DNA of 64,000 bases from Zobellia galactanivorans (GTDB taxonomy: Bacteria > Bacteroidota > Bacteroidia > Flavobacteriales > Flavobacteriaceae). A program made the translations under genes and the position numbers. A model generated the notes under the pieces. The model saw nothing but the letters and a program-made list of their open reading frames with translations, made no database searches and was not told the origin of the DNA. This document shows, one piece after another, positions 17,741 to 26,440 of the stretch; position 1 is the first letter of the stretch; each line of letters opens with the position of its first letter. Location of the stretch: positions 2,786,501 to 2,850,500 of the forward strand of contig NC_015844.1 of assembly GCF_000973105.1 (NCBI RefSeq), in the 5' to 3' direction.

Positions 17741-18463
17741 ATGAAAAAGTATACGTACGTTTGGGTGTCTTTGGTAATACTTGTGTTTGGAATCATCTTC
17801 GTTCCTAAGATCGTTGACCGAATTTCAAAAGGAACCATTGTGGAGAACGATCGTATGAACGTGAAGCCTAAGGAGGCGCCCCTGGCCTATATTACTTTGA
17901 ACGATAAGAAGAAACAGGTTCCCGCCTTTGATTTTATCAATCAAGACAGTGTAAGGGTGTCTAATGCCGATTTCAAGGGAAAGGTATTCGTTGTCGAGTT
18001 TTTCTTTACAAGCTGCCCTTCCATATGTCCTGTGATGACCGAGAACCTTGTGGTCTTGCAAGAGGAGTTTAAGGCAAGCGAAAACTTTGGTATAGCCTCA
18101 TTTTCGATTACCCCTGATTACGACACCCCACAGGTGCTAAAGGCCTATGCCAAAAAGTACGGCATACATGATAAAGATTGGCACTTGATGACGGGAGACA
18201 AAGAGCAGGTGTATGACCTGGCCAATAACGGGTTCAACATCTTTGCGGCAGAAATGCCCGATGCCCCAGGTGGCTTTGAGCATTCTGGACTGTTTGCATT
18301 GGTCGATAAGGAAGGTTACCTGCGTTCAAGAACCGACGAGTTCGGTAATCCTATTATATATTACAGGGGAGCTATAACCGAGAAAAAGGGAGTGAACGAA
18401 CATGGGGAGAAAGAACAGATTTCAGCCCTAAAAGAAGATATTAAACGTTTATTGGCGGAATAG
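17741..18463 (+). CDS. SCO family copper chaperone for cytochrome oxidase
   Basis: SCO1/SenC-type proteins deliver copper to, or reduce, the CuA site of cytochrome oxidase subunit II; they are anchored in the inner membrane facing the periplasm. With the ATG at 17741 the protein has 240 residues. A membrane anchor spans about 6-22, and the copper ligands are C92 and C96 in TSCPSICPVM with H181 in GGFEHSGLFALV. A GTG two codons upstream is possible but would change little. The gene runs without a gap into the DUF420 gene, whose ATG follows the TAG stop immediately. Confidence 0.94.
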   Translation: MKKYTYVWVSLVILVFGIIFVPKIVDRISKGTIVENDRMNVKPKEAPLAYITLNDKKKQVPAFDFINQDSVRVSNADFKGKVFVVEFFFTSCPSICPVMTENLVVLQEEFKASENFGIASFSITPDYDTPQVLKAYAKKYGIHDKDWHLMTGDKEQVYDLANNGFNIFAAEMPDAPGGFEHSGLFALVDKEGYLRSRTDEFGNPIIYYRGAITEKKGVNEHGEKEQISALKEDIKRLLAE

Positions 18464-18997
18464 ATGGAACAGACAGTACTACAGGAAAAAAAGTTCAATA
18501 AGCTGATTACCGTGGTTTCGGTGGTAGTGCCCGTTGTGGTGGCCATATTGTTCGGGGTTAAAATCCCCAATGTGGAACGTCTTGGGTTTCTTCCTCCTAT
18601 ATACGCCTCGATAAACGGACTTACCGCGGTTTTGTTGTTGATTGCGGTTTGGGCCATAAAAAATGGTAAGCGGGAACTGCATCAAAACATTATGACCTCT
18701 TGTATTGGTCTTTCCGTGTTGTTTTTGTTGATGTACATAGCCTATCACATGACGTCTGAATCTACCTCGTATGGAGGGGAAGGAGCGGTGCGATACCTGT
18801 ATTTTTTTATATTGATAACCCATATCGTTCTTTCGATAGCTATCATACCCTTAGTGCTTAAAACCTATGCTTTTGCCTATTTGAAAAAGTTTGAAAAGCA
18901 TAGAAAATGGGCGAAGCTTACTTTTCCTATATGGCTTTATGTAGCGATTACCGGTGTAGTGGTTTACCTAATGATTTCACCTTATTATCCGGCTTGA
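18464..18997 (+). CDS. DUF420 domain membrane protein
   Basis: A 177-residue inner-membrane protein with five hydrophobic helices (about 14-30, 42-62, 74-95, 107-130 and 148-170). Conserved elements of DUF420 include PPIYASINGLTAVLLLIAVW, RELHQNIMTSCIGLSVLFL and the His-containing ITHIVLSIAIIPLVL segment. DUF420 proteins are linked by context to caa3 oxidase assembly (CtaM-like role in Firmicutes); a similar role is inferred here from its place directly after SCO. Start and preceding stop are adjacent (TAG ATG), indicating translational coupling. Confidence 0.9.
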   Translation: MEQTVLQEKKFNKLITVVSVVVPVVVAILFGVKIPNVERLGFLPPIYASINGLTAVLLLIAVWAIKNGKRELHQNIMTSCIGLSVLFLLMYIAYHMTSESTSYGGEGAVRYLYFFILITHIVLSIAIIPLVLKTYAFAYLKKFEKHRKWAKLTFPIWLYVAITGVVVYLMISPYYPA

Positions 18998-19035
18998 TTG
19001 GGGAATAGGTGCATTTAACTTTTGAAGAAAGTAGA

Positions 19036-19269
19036 ATGAAAAAGACTTTGTTTGTATTCGTGATAATAATCGGCCTCATGCTGCCCGATACGCTTGAAGC
19101 CCAATGTGCCATGTGTAGGGCCGCCCTTGAAAGTAGTGGTGATATGAAGGCTGCGGAAGGTATAAACAACGGTATAGTCTATCTTATGGCCTTACCGTAT
19201 ATTCTTGTTGCGGGACTTTTCTACTTTGTGTATAGAAAGATGAAAAACAGGTCTACTGAGGAAGTTTAA
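19036..19269 (+). CDS. Small CxxC membrane protein of the oxidase cluster
   Basis: A 77-residue protein, not a characterised family. It has a signal peptide-like N-terminus (MKKTLFVFVIIIGLMLPDTL), a short periplasmic stretch beginning QCAMCRAALESSGDM with a CxxC pair, then one membrane helix (about 49-66, IVYLMALPYILVAGLFYF) and a basic cytoplasmic tail RKMKNR. The CxxC right after the predicted cleavage region suggests a redox or metal-binding function. It is the last gene of the SCO-DUF420 group, 38 nt after DUF420. The ATG at 19036 is preferred to a GTG at 19009, which would add nine residues in front of the signal peptide. Confidence 0.8.
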   Translation: MKKTLFVFVIIIGLMLPDTLEAQCAMCRAALESSGDMKAAEGINNGIVYLMALPYILVAGLFYFVYRKMKNRSTEEV

Positions 19270-19367
19270 CATTTTTTTTTGAATTAAGCTGTAACAAAGG
19301 CCCTCAATTCTTGTCTTGTAGTTGTGCGATTATAAATCGTATTCATCAATCAATCAAAATCAACTAC

Positions 19368-20612
19368 ATGTTCGACATCGAGAGGTGGCAAGAAATCTTC
19401 GATACTATTCGTAAGAACAAGTTACGGACCTTTCTCACAGGCTTATCCGTAGCTTCCGGTATTTTCATATTGGTCATTCTATTGGGGTTTGGTCAAGGTT
19501 TCCGTAATGGTATAGCCCACGAGTTTGAGCAAGATGCGGCAACCAGTGTCTGGGTTTGGCCCGGTACCACCACAAAGAAATACAAAGGCTTGAATCCTGG
19601 AAGAAATATCCAGTTGACCAATGCCAATTACGAGTTTTCGGCTAGGCTACTCGAAGACGATATTCAATTTAAATCCCCCAGAATTTTTGTTCGCAACGTT
19701 TCCGTTACCTACGGAAATGAGGCCTTGGTGTATCAGGTGCAAGGCGTGTCGTGGCAATTTCAGATGATCGAGAACGAAAACATGTCGGCGGGCAGGTTTC
19801 TCAATTATCAAGACGAACGGGGCATGGCCAAAGTTGCTGTCATCGGTAAGAAAATTGCCGACGACGTTTTTTCCGATGTCGATAGTCCGGTAGGTGAGTT
19901 TGTCAAAATTTCGGGGCTGCCCTTTAAAATCGTTGGGGTTTTTAATGAAACGGAAGACCGGGAAGAAGAACGCATCTATATACCGATGACAACGGCCCAG
20001 CAAGTTTTTAATGGGGGCGACCGACTGAACAACCTGGCTTATACCTTGCCTCCGGCCGATAATTTTGAAGAGGTGGTGGCGCATTCCATCAAGTTTAAGA
20101 ACAAGTTGCGGACCTATTTGCAGGAAGCGCATACCGTTGCACCCGATGATACCAATGCCATTTTTGTATGGAGCGCGATGGAAGAGGCTAAAAGATACTA
20201 TAGCCTTACCGACAACATAGCCTTGTTTTTCTGGTTCGTAGGCATCTGTACCATTATTGCCGGGGTCGTGGGCGTGAGCAATATTATGTTGATCGTGGTG
20301 CGGGAGCGCACCAAGGAAATCGGTATACGAAAAGCACTGGGGGCCAAACCTTGGTCCATTGTTGGAATGATCTTACATGAGTCTATTTTTATTACGGCCA
20401 TATCGGGCTTTGCGGGACTCATATTCAGTATGGGCCTTTTAGAATTTCTGGGCCCACATATCGAAGTGGATTATATCGTGAACCCATCGGTGAATTTTAC
20501 CGTGGCCATTTCTACGGTATTTGTATTGGTATTGGCCGGAGCCGTAGCGGGATTTTTTCCGGCATGGCGGGCCGCAAATATTCATACCATAGACGCATTG
20601 AGAGACGAATAA
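19368..20612 (+). CDS. MacB-like ABC transporter permease, copy 1 of type I
   Basis: An inner-membrane permease of the MacB/FtsX/LolC superfamily without a fused ATPase domain (414 residues). It has an N-terminal helix (about 24-42, TGLSVASGIFILVILLGFG), a periplasmic MacB core domain of about 230 residues, and three C-terminal helices in the FtsX domain (GICTIIAGVVGVSNIMLIVV, RERTKEIGIRKALGA, AGAVAGFFPAWRAANI). It heads a locus of four such permeases, two adaptors, one ATPase and a TolC. The ATG at 19368 is used; an in-frame codon at 19311 would add 19 non-conserved residues. Its nearest relative here is the permease at 23885. Confidence 0.92.
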   Translation: MFDIERWQEIFDTIRKNKLRTFLTGLSVASGIFILVILLGFGQGFRNGIAHEFEQDAATSVWVWPGTTTKKYKGLNPGRNIQLTNANYEFSARLLEDDIQFKSPRIFVRNVSVTYGNEALVYQVQGVSWQFQMIENENMSAGRFLNYQDERGMAKVAVIGKKIADDVFSDVDSPVGEFVKISGLPFKIVGVFNETEDREEERIYIPMTTAQQVFNGGDRLNNLAYTLPPADNFEEVVAHSIKFKNKLRTYLQEAHTVAPDDTNAIFVWSAMEEAKRYYSLTDNIALFFWFVGICTIIAGVVGVSNIMLIVVRERTKEIGIRKALGAKPWSIVGMILHESIFITAISGFAGLIFSMGLLEFLGPHIEVDYIVNPSVNFTVAISTVFVLVLAGAVAGFFPAWRAANIHTIDALRDE

Positions 20613-20645
20613 TATCAAGCTCATTAATCTTTTGATTTTGTAATC

Positions 20646-21905
20646 ATGTTCAATAAAGACCGTTGGAAAGAAATTTTGGAAGTATTGACCAGTAATTGGT
20701 TCAGAACCGTATTGACGGCCTTTGGTGTTTTTTGGGGCATATTCATTTTGATATTGTTGCTTTCTGCAGGTAAGGGACTTGAAAATGGTATTATGCAAGA
20801 CTTTGGTGATATTGCCACCAATACCATGTTTATGTGGTCGAGAAGCACGACCAAGCCTTATAAGGGGCTTCCTAAGAACAGAAGTTTTCTTTTTAAGGTT
20901 GAAGACGTGCAGGCCATTAGTGACAAGGTGCCCAACTTAAGGTTTATTTCCCCAAGAAATCAACTTGGAGGTTTTAACGGGGCCAACAATGTGGTACGCG
21001 GTATAAAGACCGGGGCCTATAATGTGTATGGCGACTATCCTGAAATCAGTAAGCAAGACCCCATGACCATGACTTCGGGGCGTTTTCTGAATTATAATGA
21101 TATTAAGGAGAAACGAAAAATTGCCATTATTGGCGAAGGGGTGCGGGCCGGACTTTACGATAAGGATGAAGAGGTGCTGGGGAGCTTTATTAAAATTCAA
21201 GGCGTCAATTTTATGGTAGTCGGTACCTACAAGAAAAAAAGCAACGACGGCGATGGTGAAGAGGCACAGAAAGAAATATATGTGCCGTTCACCACCTTTT
21301 CCCAAGCCTTCAATCGGGGCAATGATGTAGGGTGGATGGCCATAACCGCCAACGATGGTACCTCTATAACCAGTATAAAGGATAAAATTATGGCCGTGGT
21401 CAAGCAGAATCACAAAGTACACCCCGATGACCAAAGGGCCGTGGGGCATTTTGATCTTTACGAACAGTTCCAAAGGGTACAGAGCCTTTTTGGGGCCTTG
21501 CGCTTTATTGCCTATTTCGTCGGAATCTTGGTCTTGCTCTCAGGAGTTATCGGGGTGAGTAACATTATGCTCATAGTGGTAAAGGAGCGTACCAAGGAAA
21601 TTGGTATTCGCAGGGCCTTGGGCGAGGATCCTTGGTCTATTAAATTACAGATTTTAATGGAGTCTATTTTCTTGACCATTATCTCCGGTATGGCGGGTAT
21701 CACATTGGGAGCCCTCTTTATCTATGGGGTAAATACATTGTTGGATATGAATGGTCCGGTAGATATGTTCTTGAACCCCAGTGTAAGTTTGGGGGTGGTG
21801 ATAAGTGCCTTGTTCATTCTTATTGTTTCGGGACTCCTTGCGGGATTCATTCCTGCCCAGAGTGCCATTAAAGTGAGGCCGATAGATGCCCTCCGAACGG
21901 AATGA
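20646..21905 (+). CDS. MacB-like ABC transporter permease, copy 1 of type II
   Basis: A 419-residue permease of the same superfamily: N-terminal helix (FGVFWGIFILILLLSAG), MacB_PCD periplasmic domain, and a C-terminal FtsX domain with VLLSGVIGVSNIMLIVVKER, TKEIGIRRALGEDPWSI and the closing GLLAGFIPAQSAIKVRPIDALRTE. It differs from its neighbour at 19368 and is more like the permease at 25116, which also shares the WGIFI and NSMF/NTMF motifs; the pair therefore probably forms a heterodimer. It follows the first permease by 33 nt and is followed by an HlyD adaptor. Confidence 0.92.
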   Translation: MFNKDRWKEILEVLTSNWFRTVLTAFGVFWGIFILILLLSAGKGLENGIMQDFGDIATNTMFMWSRSTTKPYKGLPKNRSFLFKVEDVQAISDKVPNLRFISPRNQLGGFNGANNVVRGIKTGAYNVYGDYPEISKQDPMTMTSGRFLNYNDIKEKRKIAIIGEGVRAGLYDKDEEVLGSFIKIQGVNFMVVGTYKKKSNDGDGEEAQKEIYVPFTTFSQAFNRGNDVGWMAITANDGTSITSIKDKIMAVVKQNHKVHPDDQRAVGHFDLYEQFQRVQSLFGALRFIAYFVGILVLLSGVIGVSNIMLIVVKERTKEIGIRRALGEDPWSIKLQILMESIFLTIISGMAGITLGALFIYGVNTLLDMNGPVDMFLNPSVSLGVVISALFILIVSGLLAGFIPAQSAIKVRPIDALRTE

Positions 21906-21968
21906 TAGTAAACCTAAATAGGAAATTTTAATAAGAACAAATAGAGTAACATCAATCAATCGTAAAAA

Positions 21969-23081
21969 ATGAAAAAATCAGTAACTAGAATCGTTCTTTT
22001 GCTCATAGTGATAGCCTTTGGCGGATCTATGTATTACCTCTACCAAAAGAATGCCGAAGATCCCGTGGTATACGAAACAGAACAGGCCGTTAAGAAGACT
22101 ATCGTAAAGAAAACGGTGGCCACCGGTAGTATACTACCCTTAGAGGAAGTGTTGATCAAACCTAATATTTCAGGGGTAATCGAAGAGGTGTTTGTAGAGG
22201 GGGGCGATTATGTGAAGTCGGGCGATCTGCTCTGTAGAATAAAGGTAGTGCCCAACCTAAGTGCGCTTAATGATGCCAGAAACAATATCGACGAGGCTAA
22301 AATAAACTTAGATGACCAGCTCCGAAACCTTGAACGCCAAAAGGGGCTTTTTGCCAAAGGCGTCATCTCTAAGGTCGATTTGGAACGGGCCGAGGTAGTT
22401 TATAGCCAGGCCAAACAAGCGTATGCCGCAGCCAATAAACGCTACGATATTGTAAAGACGGGAACGGCAAAGGGGTATGGCAACGCCGCTAATACCCAAA
22501 TAAGGGCAACCGTAAGTGGTATGGTGCTAGAGGTTCCCGTGGAAGTCGGAAATCAGGTCATAGAGAGCAATAATTTTAATGAAGGAACGACCATTGCCGC
22601 TATCGCCGATGTCGACAAAATGATTTTTGAAGGAAAGGTCGATGAAAGTGAAGTAGGAAAAATAAAGGAAAACCTGCCCCTTGAAATTACCGTGGGCGCA
22701 TTGGAAGGAAAGACCTTTGACGCGGTTCTGGATTATATCGCCCCTAAGGGCAAAGAAGAGAACGGGGCCATTCAATTTGAAATCAAGGGTACCTTGAAGA
22801 AACAAGATTCTGTTTTTATCCGGGCGGGCCTTAGTGCCAACGCATCGGTCATTTTGGGTAGGGCCGACAGTGTGCTTGCCATTAAGGAGGCCTTGGTGCA
22901 GTTCGATGATAAGACCAAAGCTCCTTTCGTTGAGATTACCAACGGAGACCAGAACTTTGAGCGACGTAATATTGAACTGGGCATTAGTGATGGTATCTTC
23001 GTAGAGGTGAAATCGGGCATTACGGAGTCGGACAAGATTAAGGTCTGGAATGCCATAGAAAAGGAAGAGGAGAAAGGCTAG
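21969..23081 (+). CDS. HlyD/RND-type periplasmic adaptor, copy 1
   Basis: A membrane fusion protein linking inner-membrane permeases to a TolC channel. The 370 residues have one N-terminal helix (about 6-25), the lipoyl/biotinyl-like half (PNISGVIEEVFVEGGDYVKSGDLL), a coiled-coil hairpin (about 95-145, NDARNNIDEAKINLDDQLRN), the second half (IRATVSGMVLEVPVEVGNQV) and a C-terminal beta-barrel domain. It is closely similar to the adaptor at 26441; both share VKSGDL, VVPN, the FNEGTTIA/FNDGTTIA motif and GLTESDKVKVWN-type endings. It is preceded by two permeases and followed by the shared ATPase gene. Confidence 0.93.
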   Translation: MKKSVTRIVLLLIVIAFGGSMYYLYQKNAEDPVVYETEQAVKKTIVKKTVATGSILPLEEVLIKPNISGVIEEVFVEGGDYVKSGDLLCRIKVVPNLSALNDARNNIDEAKINLDDQLRNLERQKGLFAKGVISKVDLERAEVVYSQAKQAYAAANKRYDIVKTGTAKGYGNAANTQIRATVSGMVLEVPVEVGNQVIESNNFNEGTTIAAIADVDKMIFEGKVDESEVGKIKENLPLEITVGALEGKTFDAVLDYIAPKGKEENGAIQFEIKGTLKKQDSVFIRAGLSANASVILGRADSVLAIKEALVQFDDKTKAPFVEITNGDQNFERRNIELGISDGIFVEVKSGITESDKIKVWNAIEKEEEKG

Positions 23082-23190
23082 TATATTTTTTTAACAGAAA
23101 ATTTGGAGTACTTCTTGTAACAATTGGGCAACTTAGTTGTCTTATTTCCATATTGTTTTGAGAATTCCGAATACAATTAACAAAACCATC

Positions 23191-23895
23191 ATGATAGAAA
23201 TTAAAGACCTTCACAAATCCTATAAAATGGGAAGCAACTCCTTACATGTTTTAAAAGGATTGAATTTTAGTATTGCTGAAGGTGAGCTTGTAGCTATAAT
23301 GGGTTCTTCTGGTTCGGGAAAATCTACCCTTTTGAACATTTTGGGAATGTTGGACGAGGCCGATTCCGGTTCGTATACTTTAGATGGCGTTCCTATCAAG
23401 AACCTGAACGAGACCAAGGCGGCCAAGTATCGGAATAAATTCTTAGGTTTTGTCTTTCAGTCTTTTAATTTGATCAACTACAAAACGGCCATGGAAAATG
23501 TGGCCTTGCCCCTATATTACCAAAAAGTACCCCGAAAAGAACGGGAAGAAAAGGCTTTGAAGTATTTAGAGCAGGTAGGCTTAAAAGAATGGGCCACCCA
23601 CTTGCCCAATGAACTTTCGGGCGGACAAAAACAACGTGTCGCCATTGCCCGTGCCATGGCTGCCGAGCCTAAGGTGCTCTTGGCCGATGAACCTACGGGT
23701 GCTTTGGATAGTAAAACGTCTTATGAGGTAATGGACCTTATTCAAAATATAAATGACAAGGGAAATACGATCCTTGTTGTAACTCACGAGGAAGATATTG
23801 CCCATATGTGCAAACGTATCGTACATTTAAAGGATGGCGTAATTGTCGAAGACAAAAAAGTAGAACAGGTTAGGGCCGCTCAATATGTTAAGTAG
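23191..23895 (+). CDS. MacB-type ABC transporter ATP-binding protein
   Basis: The only nucleotide-binding subunit in this locus (234 residues), expected to power the MacB-like permeases from the cytoplasmic face. Walker A is GSSGSGKST at 38-46, the Q-loop is VFQSFNLINYKT, the signature is LSGGQKQRVAIARAMA, Walker B is VLLADEPTGALD, and the switch His is in VVTHEEDIA. The sequence is typical of the LolD/MacB group. The ATG at 23191 starts the canonical MIEIKDLHKSYKMG; an upstream in-frame codon at 23137 adds unrelated residues. Its end overlaps the permease at 23885 by 11 nt, showing translational coupling. Confidence 0.96.
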   Translation: MIEIKDLHKSYKMGSNSLHVLKGLNFSIAEGELVAIMGSSGSGKSTLLNILGMLDEADSGSYTLDGVPIKNLNETKAAKYRNKFLGFVFQSFNLINYKTAMENVALPLYYQKVPRKEREEKALKYLEQVGLKEWATHLPNELSGGQKQRVAIARAMAAEPKVLLADEPTGALDSKTSYEVMDLIQNINDKGNTILVVTHEEDIAHMCKRIVHLKDGVIVEDKKVEQVRAAQYVK

Positions 23896-25114
23896 GGACA
23901 ACTGGAAAGAAATTTTCGAGACGATTCAGAAAAACAAACTCCGTACGTTTTTGTCGGGGTTTACCGTGGCTCTGGGTATTCTTATCTTTGTGGTGCTCTT
24001 TGGTTTTGGAAACGGACTCATCAATACCTTTGACGATTTTTTCGGGGATGACGCTATCAATGTTCTTTTTGTATTTCCAGGAAGGACGACCATGCCTTAC
24101 AAAGGGTATAAATCGAATCGGACTATTGAATTCGACAATAGTGATATCGAGGACATACAGAAGAATTTCCCCTTGTTCGTAGAGTATATTAGTCCAAGAA
24201 TAACCCGTCAAGATACCGTTAGCTATATGAACGAATCGAATAGCTACAGAACACAGGCCGTGGGTCCGGCACACCAGTTTAGTGAGATGACCATCATGAT
24301 GAAGGGCCGTTACCTGAACGAACTCGATATAAAGAACAAGACCAAGTATGCGGTTATCGGCCGTCTGGTGGAACAGGATCTTTTTGGTAACAAAAATTCC
24401 ATAGGCAAGTATATCGATGTGGGAGGAAGCTCTTTTAAGGTAATCGGGGTTTTTCAAGATGATGGGGGTGATAATGAGGAGCGTATTGTCTATATACCGT
24501 ACACCACGCGTCAATTGATTGAAAAGAATACCGACAAGATCAACCAGATCGTTGTAGGGTTTAAGCCTGAAATCGGCTATGCCGGAGCCATGGCCCTAGA
24601 TAAGAGCCTTGATAAGTTTCTCCGTTCCAAAAAATTCATCAATCCAAAAGACCAGAACGGCATCTTCATTAGAAATATAGCCGATCAGTTGAAGCAAAAC
24701 CAACAGTTTGCGCGGGTGTTGCAGATTATAGTGGGCTTTGTGGCCTTCGGAACCATTATCGCCGGCATTATCGGTATCAGTAATATTATGGTTTTTGTGG
24801 TCAAGGAACGCACGAAGGAATTGGGTATACGAAAAGCCCTCGGGGCTACACCTAAGGCCGTAATCGGAACGATTTTGTTGGAATCGGTATTTATTACTAC
24901 GGTTTCGGGTTTTGTGGGCATGCTCATAGGAATTGCCATTTTAAGCTCCTTGGGAGAGAAACTGAAGGATTTTTTTATTACCAATCCCTATATAGACACG
25001 AGTATTGCCCTTTCGGCTACCATTGTTCTAATAATTTTCGGAGCTATTGCCGGTTATGTACCCGCTCGGCGTGCGGCCCGTATCAAACCCATTGTAGCCC
25101 TAAGAGACGAATAA
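23885..25114 (+). CDS. MacB-like ABC transporter permease, copy 2 of type I
   Basis: A 409-residue permease without ATPase, with the same layout as the gene at 19368: N-terminal helix (GFTVALGILIFVVLFGFGNG), MacB_PCD domain and FtsX domain with IAGIIGISNIMVFVVKER, TKELGIRKALGATPKAV and YVPARRAARIKPIVALRDE. It shares with 19368 the segment KNKLRTFL, the FGFG turn, and the P-G-RTT/P-G-TTT plus YKG motif, so the two are duplicates of one subunit type. It overlaps the ATPase gene by 11 nt and is 1 nt from the next permease, indicating co-translation of the three. Confidence 0.93.
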   Translation: MLSRDNWKEIFETIQKNKLRTFLSGFTVALGILIFVVLFGFGNGLINTFDDFFGDDAINVLFVFPGRTTMPYKGYKSNRTIEFDNSDIEDIQKNFPLFVEYISPRITRQDTVSYMNESNSYRTQAVGPAHQFSEMTIMMKGRYLNELDIKNKTKYAVIGRLVEQDLFGNKNSIGKYIDVGGSSFKVIGVFQDDGGDNEERIVYIPYTTRQLIEKNTDKINQIVVGFKPEIGYAGAMALDKSLDKFLRSKKFINPKDQNGIFIRNIADQLKQNQQFARVLQIIVGFVAFGTIIAGIIGISNIMVFVVKERTKELGIRKALGATPKAVIGTILLESVFITTVSGFVGMLIGIAILSSLGEKLKDFFITNPYIDTSIALSATIVLIIFGAIAGYVPARRAARIKPIVALRDE

Positions 25115-25115
25115 T

Positions 25116-26378
25116 ATGCGATTTATATTCGATAGAAATACTTGGCAAGAAATTTTCGGTTCCATCAGCAAGAACAAGATGCGGACCGTTATCACCGTGG
25201 TGGGGGTTCTCTGGGGCATCTTTATTTATATCGCCCTTTCCGGTGCGGCCAAGGGCATGGATAATGGTTTTGAGAGTATGTTCGAGACCATTGCAAGAAA
25301 CAGTATGTTCGTTTGGGCGCAAAGCACAAGTATGCCGAACGAAGGCTACAAGACGGGCAGACAGATGCAGTTGAAAATTGGTGATGCGGTAATGATCGAG
25401 AACCGTATTCCCGAAGTGCAATATATTGCCCCACGTAATGTACGGGGCTTCTTTGGTGCCCCTCCCGCAAATATTGGCCGTAAGAACAAAACGGGAAGCT
25501 ATTCCCTCTTCGGAGACTATCCTGCCTTTACTAAAATAGCACCCAAGAAAATTTACGACGGAGGTCGGTTTATCAATGACGAAGACATCGAGCAAGCGCG
25601 AAAAGTGGCCGTAATCGGCGAGCGTACACAAAAGGAACTTTTTGACGCGGACGAAAACCCGATTGGGGGCTACTTTAAAATCGACAATGTCTATTTTCAG
25701 GTGGTTGGGGTCCATAAGTACGAAGCTAGTGGTGGATTTGGGGGTGACGGAGATATTTTTATTCCCTTTACTACCTTCAAAAAACTATACAATACTGGTG
25801 ATAACGTTGGGTGGTTTTCCATTGCGGCCTATGATGATGCCGATGTGGTAAAGGTCGAGGAAAATATTAAAAGCCTATTAAAGAATATTCATCATGTACA
25901 CCCCGATGATGATCGGGCCTTCGGTTCGTTTAACCTAGGGGAGCAGTTCAATAAAATTGTAGGCTTTGCCGATGGCATAACCTTTCTTTCATTGATCGTT
26001 GGTATTGCCACCATTTTGGCCGGGGTTATCGGCATTGGTAATATTCTGCTGATCTCGGTAAAGGAAAGGACGAAGGAATTGGGCGTACGAAGGGCCTTGG
26101 GGGCTACACCGGCCGAGGTGCGCAACCAGATTATTCTTGAATCGGTCTTTTTGACCGTAATTGCGGGTATCATGGGTATCATTCTAGGGGCGCTGGCTTT
26201 GGCGGGAATCAATAGTATGACACAGGATATCGATTTTCCTTATACCAATCCTACCGTGCCCATACCCTACGTCATAGGCGCCTTGGTCATTATGGTGGTG
26301 TTGGGGACTTTAATCGGACTCATACCGGCTCAAAGGGCGGTGAGTATCAAGCCGATTGATGCCCTACGGGAAGAATAA
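25116..26378 (+). CDS. MacB-like ABC transporter permease, copy 2 of type II
   Basis: A 420-residue permease with an N-terminal helix (VVGVLWGIFIYIALSGAAKG), a MacB_PCD periplasmic domain and an FtsX domain (LAGVIGIGNILLISVKER, TKELGVRRALGATPAEV, TLIGLIPAQRAVSIKPIDALREE). It pairs with 23885 as 20646 pairs with 19368, and its closest relative here is 20646. Its start follows the previous stop by 1 nt, a strong sign of translational coupling and 1:1 stoichiometry. An HlyD adaptor follows after 62 nt. Substrate unknown. Confidence 0.93.
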   Translation: MRFIFDRNTWQEIFGSISKNKMRTVITVVGVLWGIFIYIALSGAAKGMDNGFESMFETIARNSMFVWAQSTSMPNEGYKTGRQMQLKIGDAVMIENRIPEVQYIAPRNVRGFFGAPPANIGRKNKTGSYSLFGDYPAFTKIAPKKIYDGGRFINDEDIEQARKVAVIGERTQKELFDADENPIGGYFKIDNVYFQVVGVHKYEASGGFGGDGDIFIPFTTFKKLYNTGDNVGWFSIAAYDDADVVKVEENIKSLLKNIHHVHPDDDRAFGSFNLGEQFNKIVGFADGITFLSLIVGIATILAGVIGIGNILLISVKERTKELGVRRALGATPAEVRNQIILESVFLTVIAGIMGIILGALALAGINSMTQDIDFPYTNPTVPIPYVIGALVIMVVLGTLIGLIPAQRAVSIKPIDALREE

Positions 26379-26440
26379 CGCACAATTGTGTAACAAAATG
26401 CATAACAACAAAACCAATAGATAACAAATACTCCTAAGAA

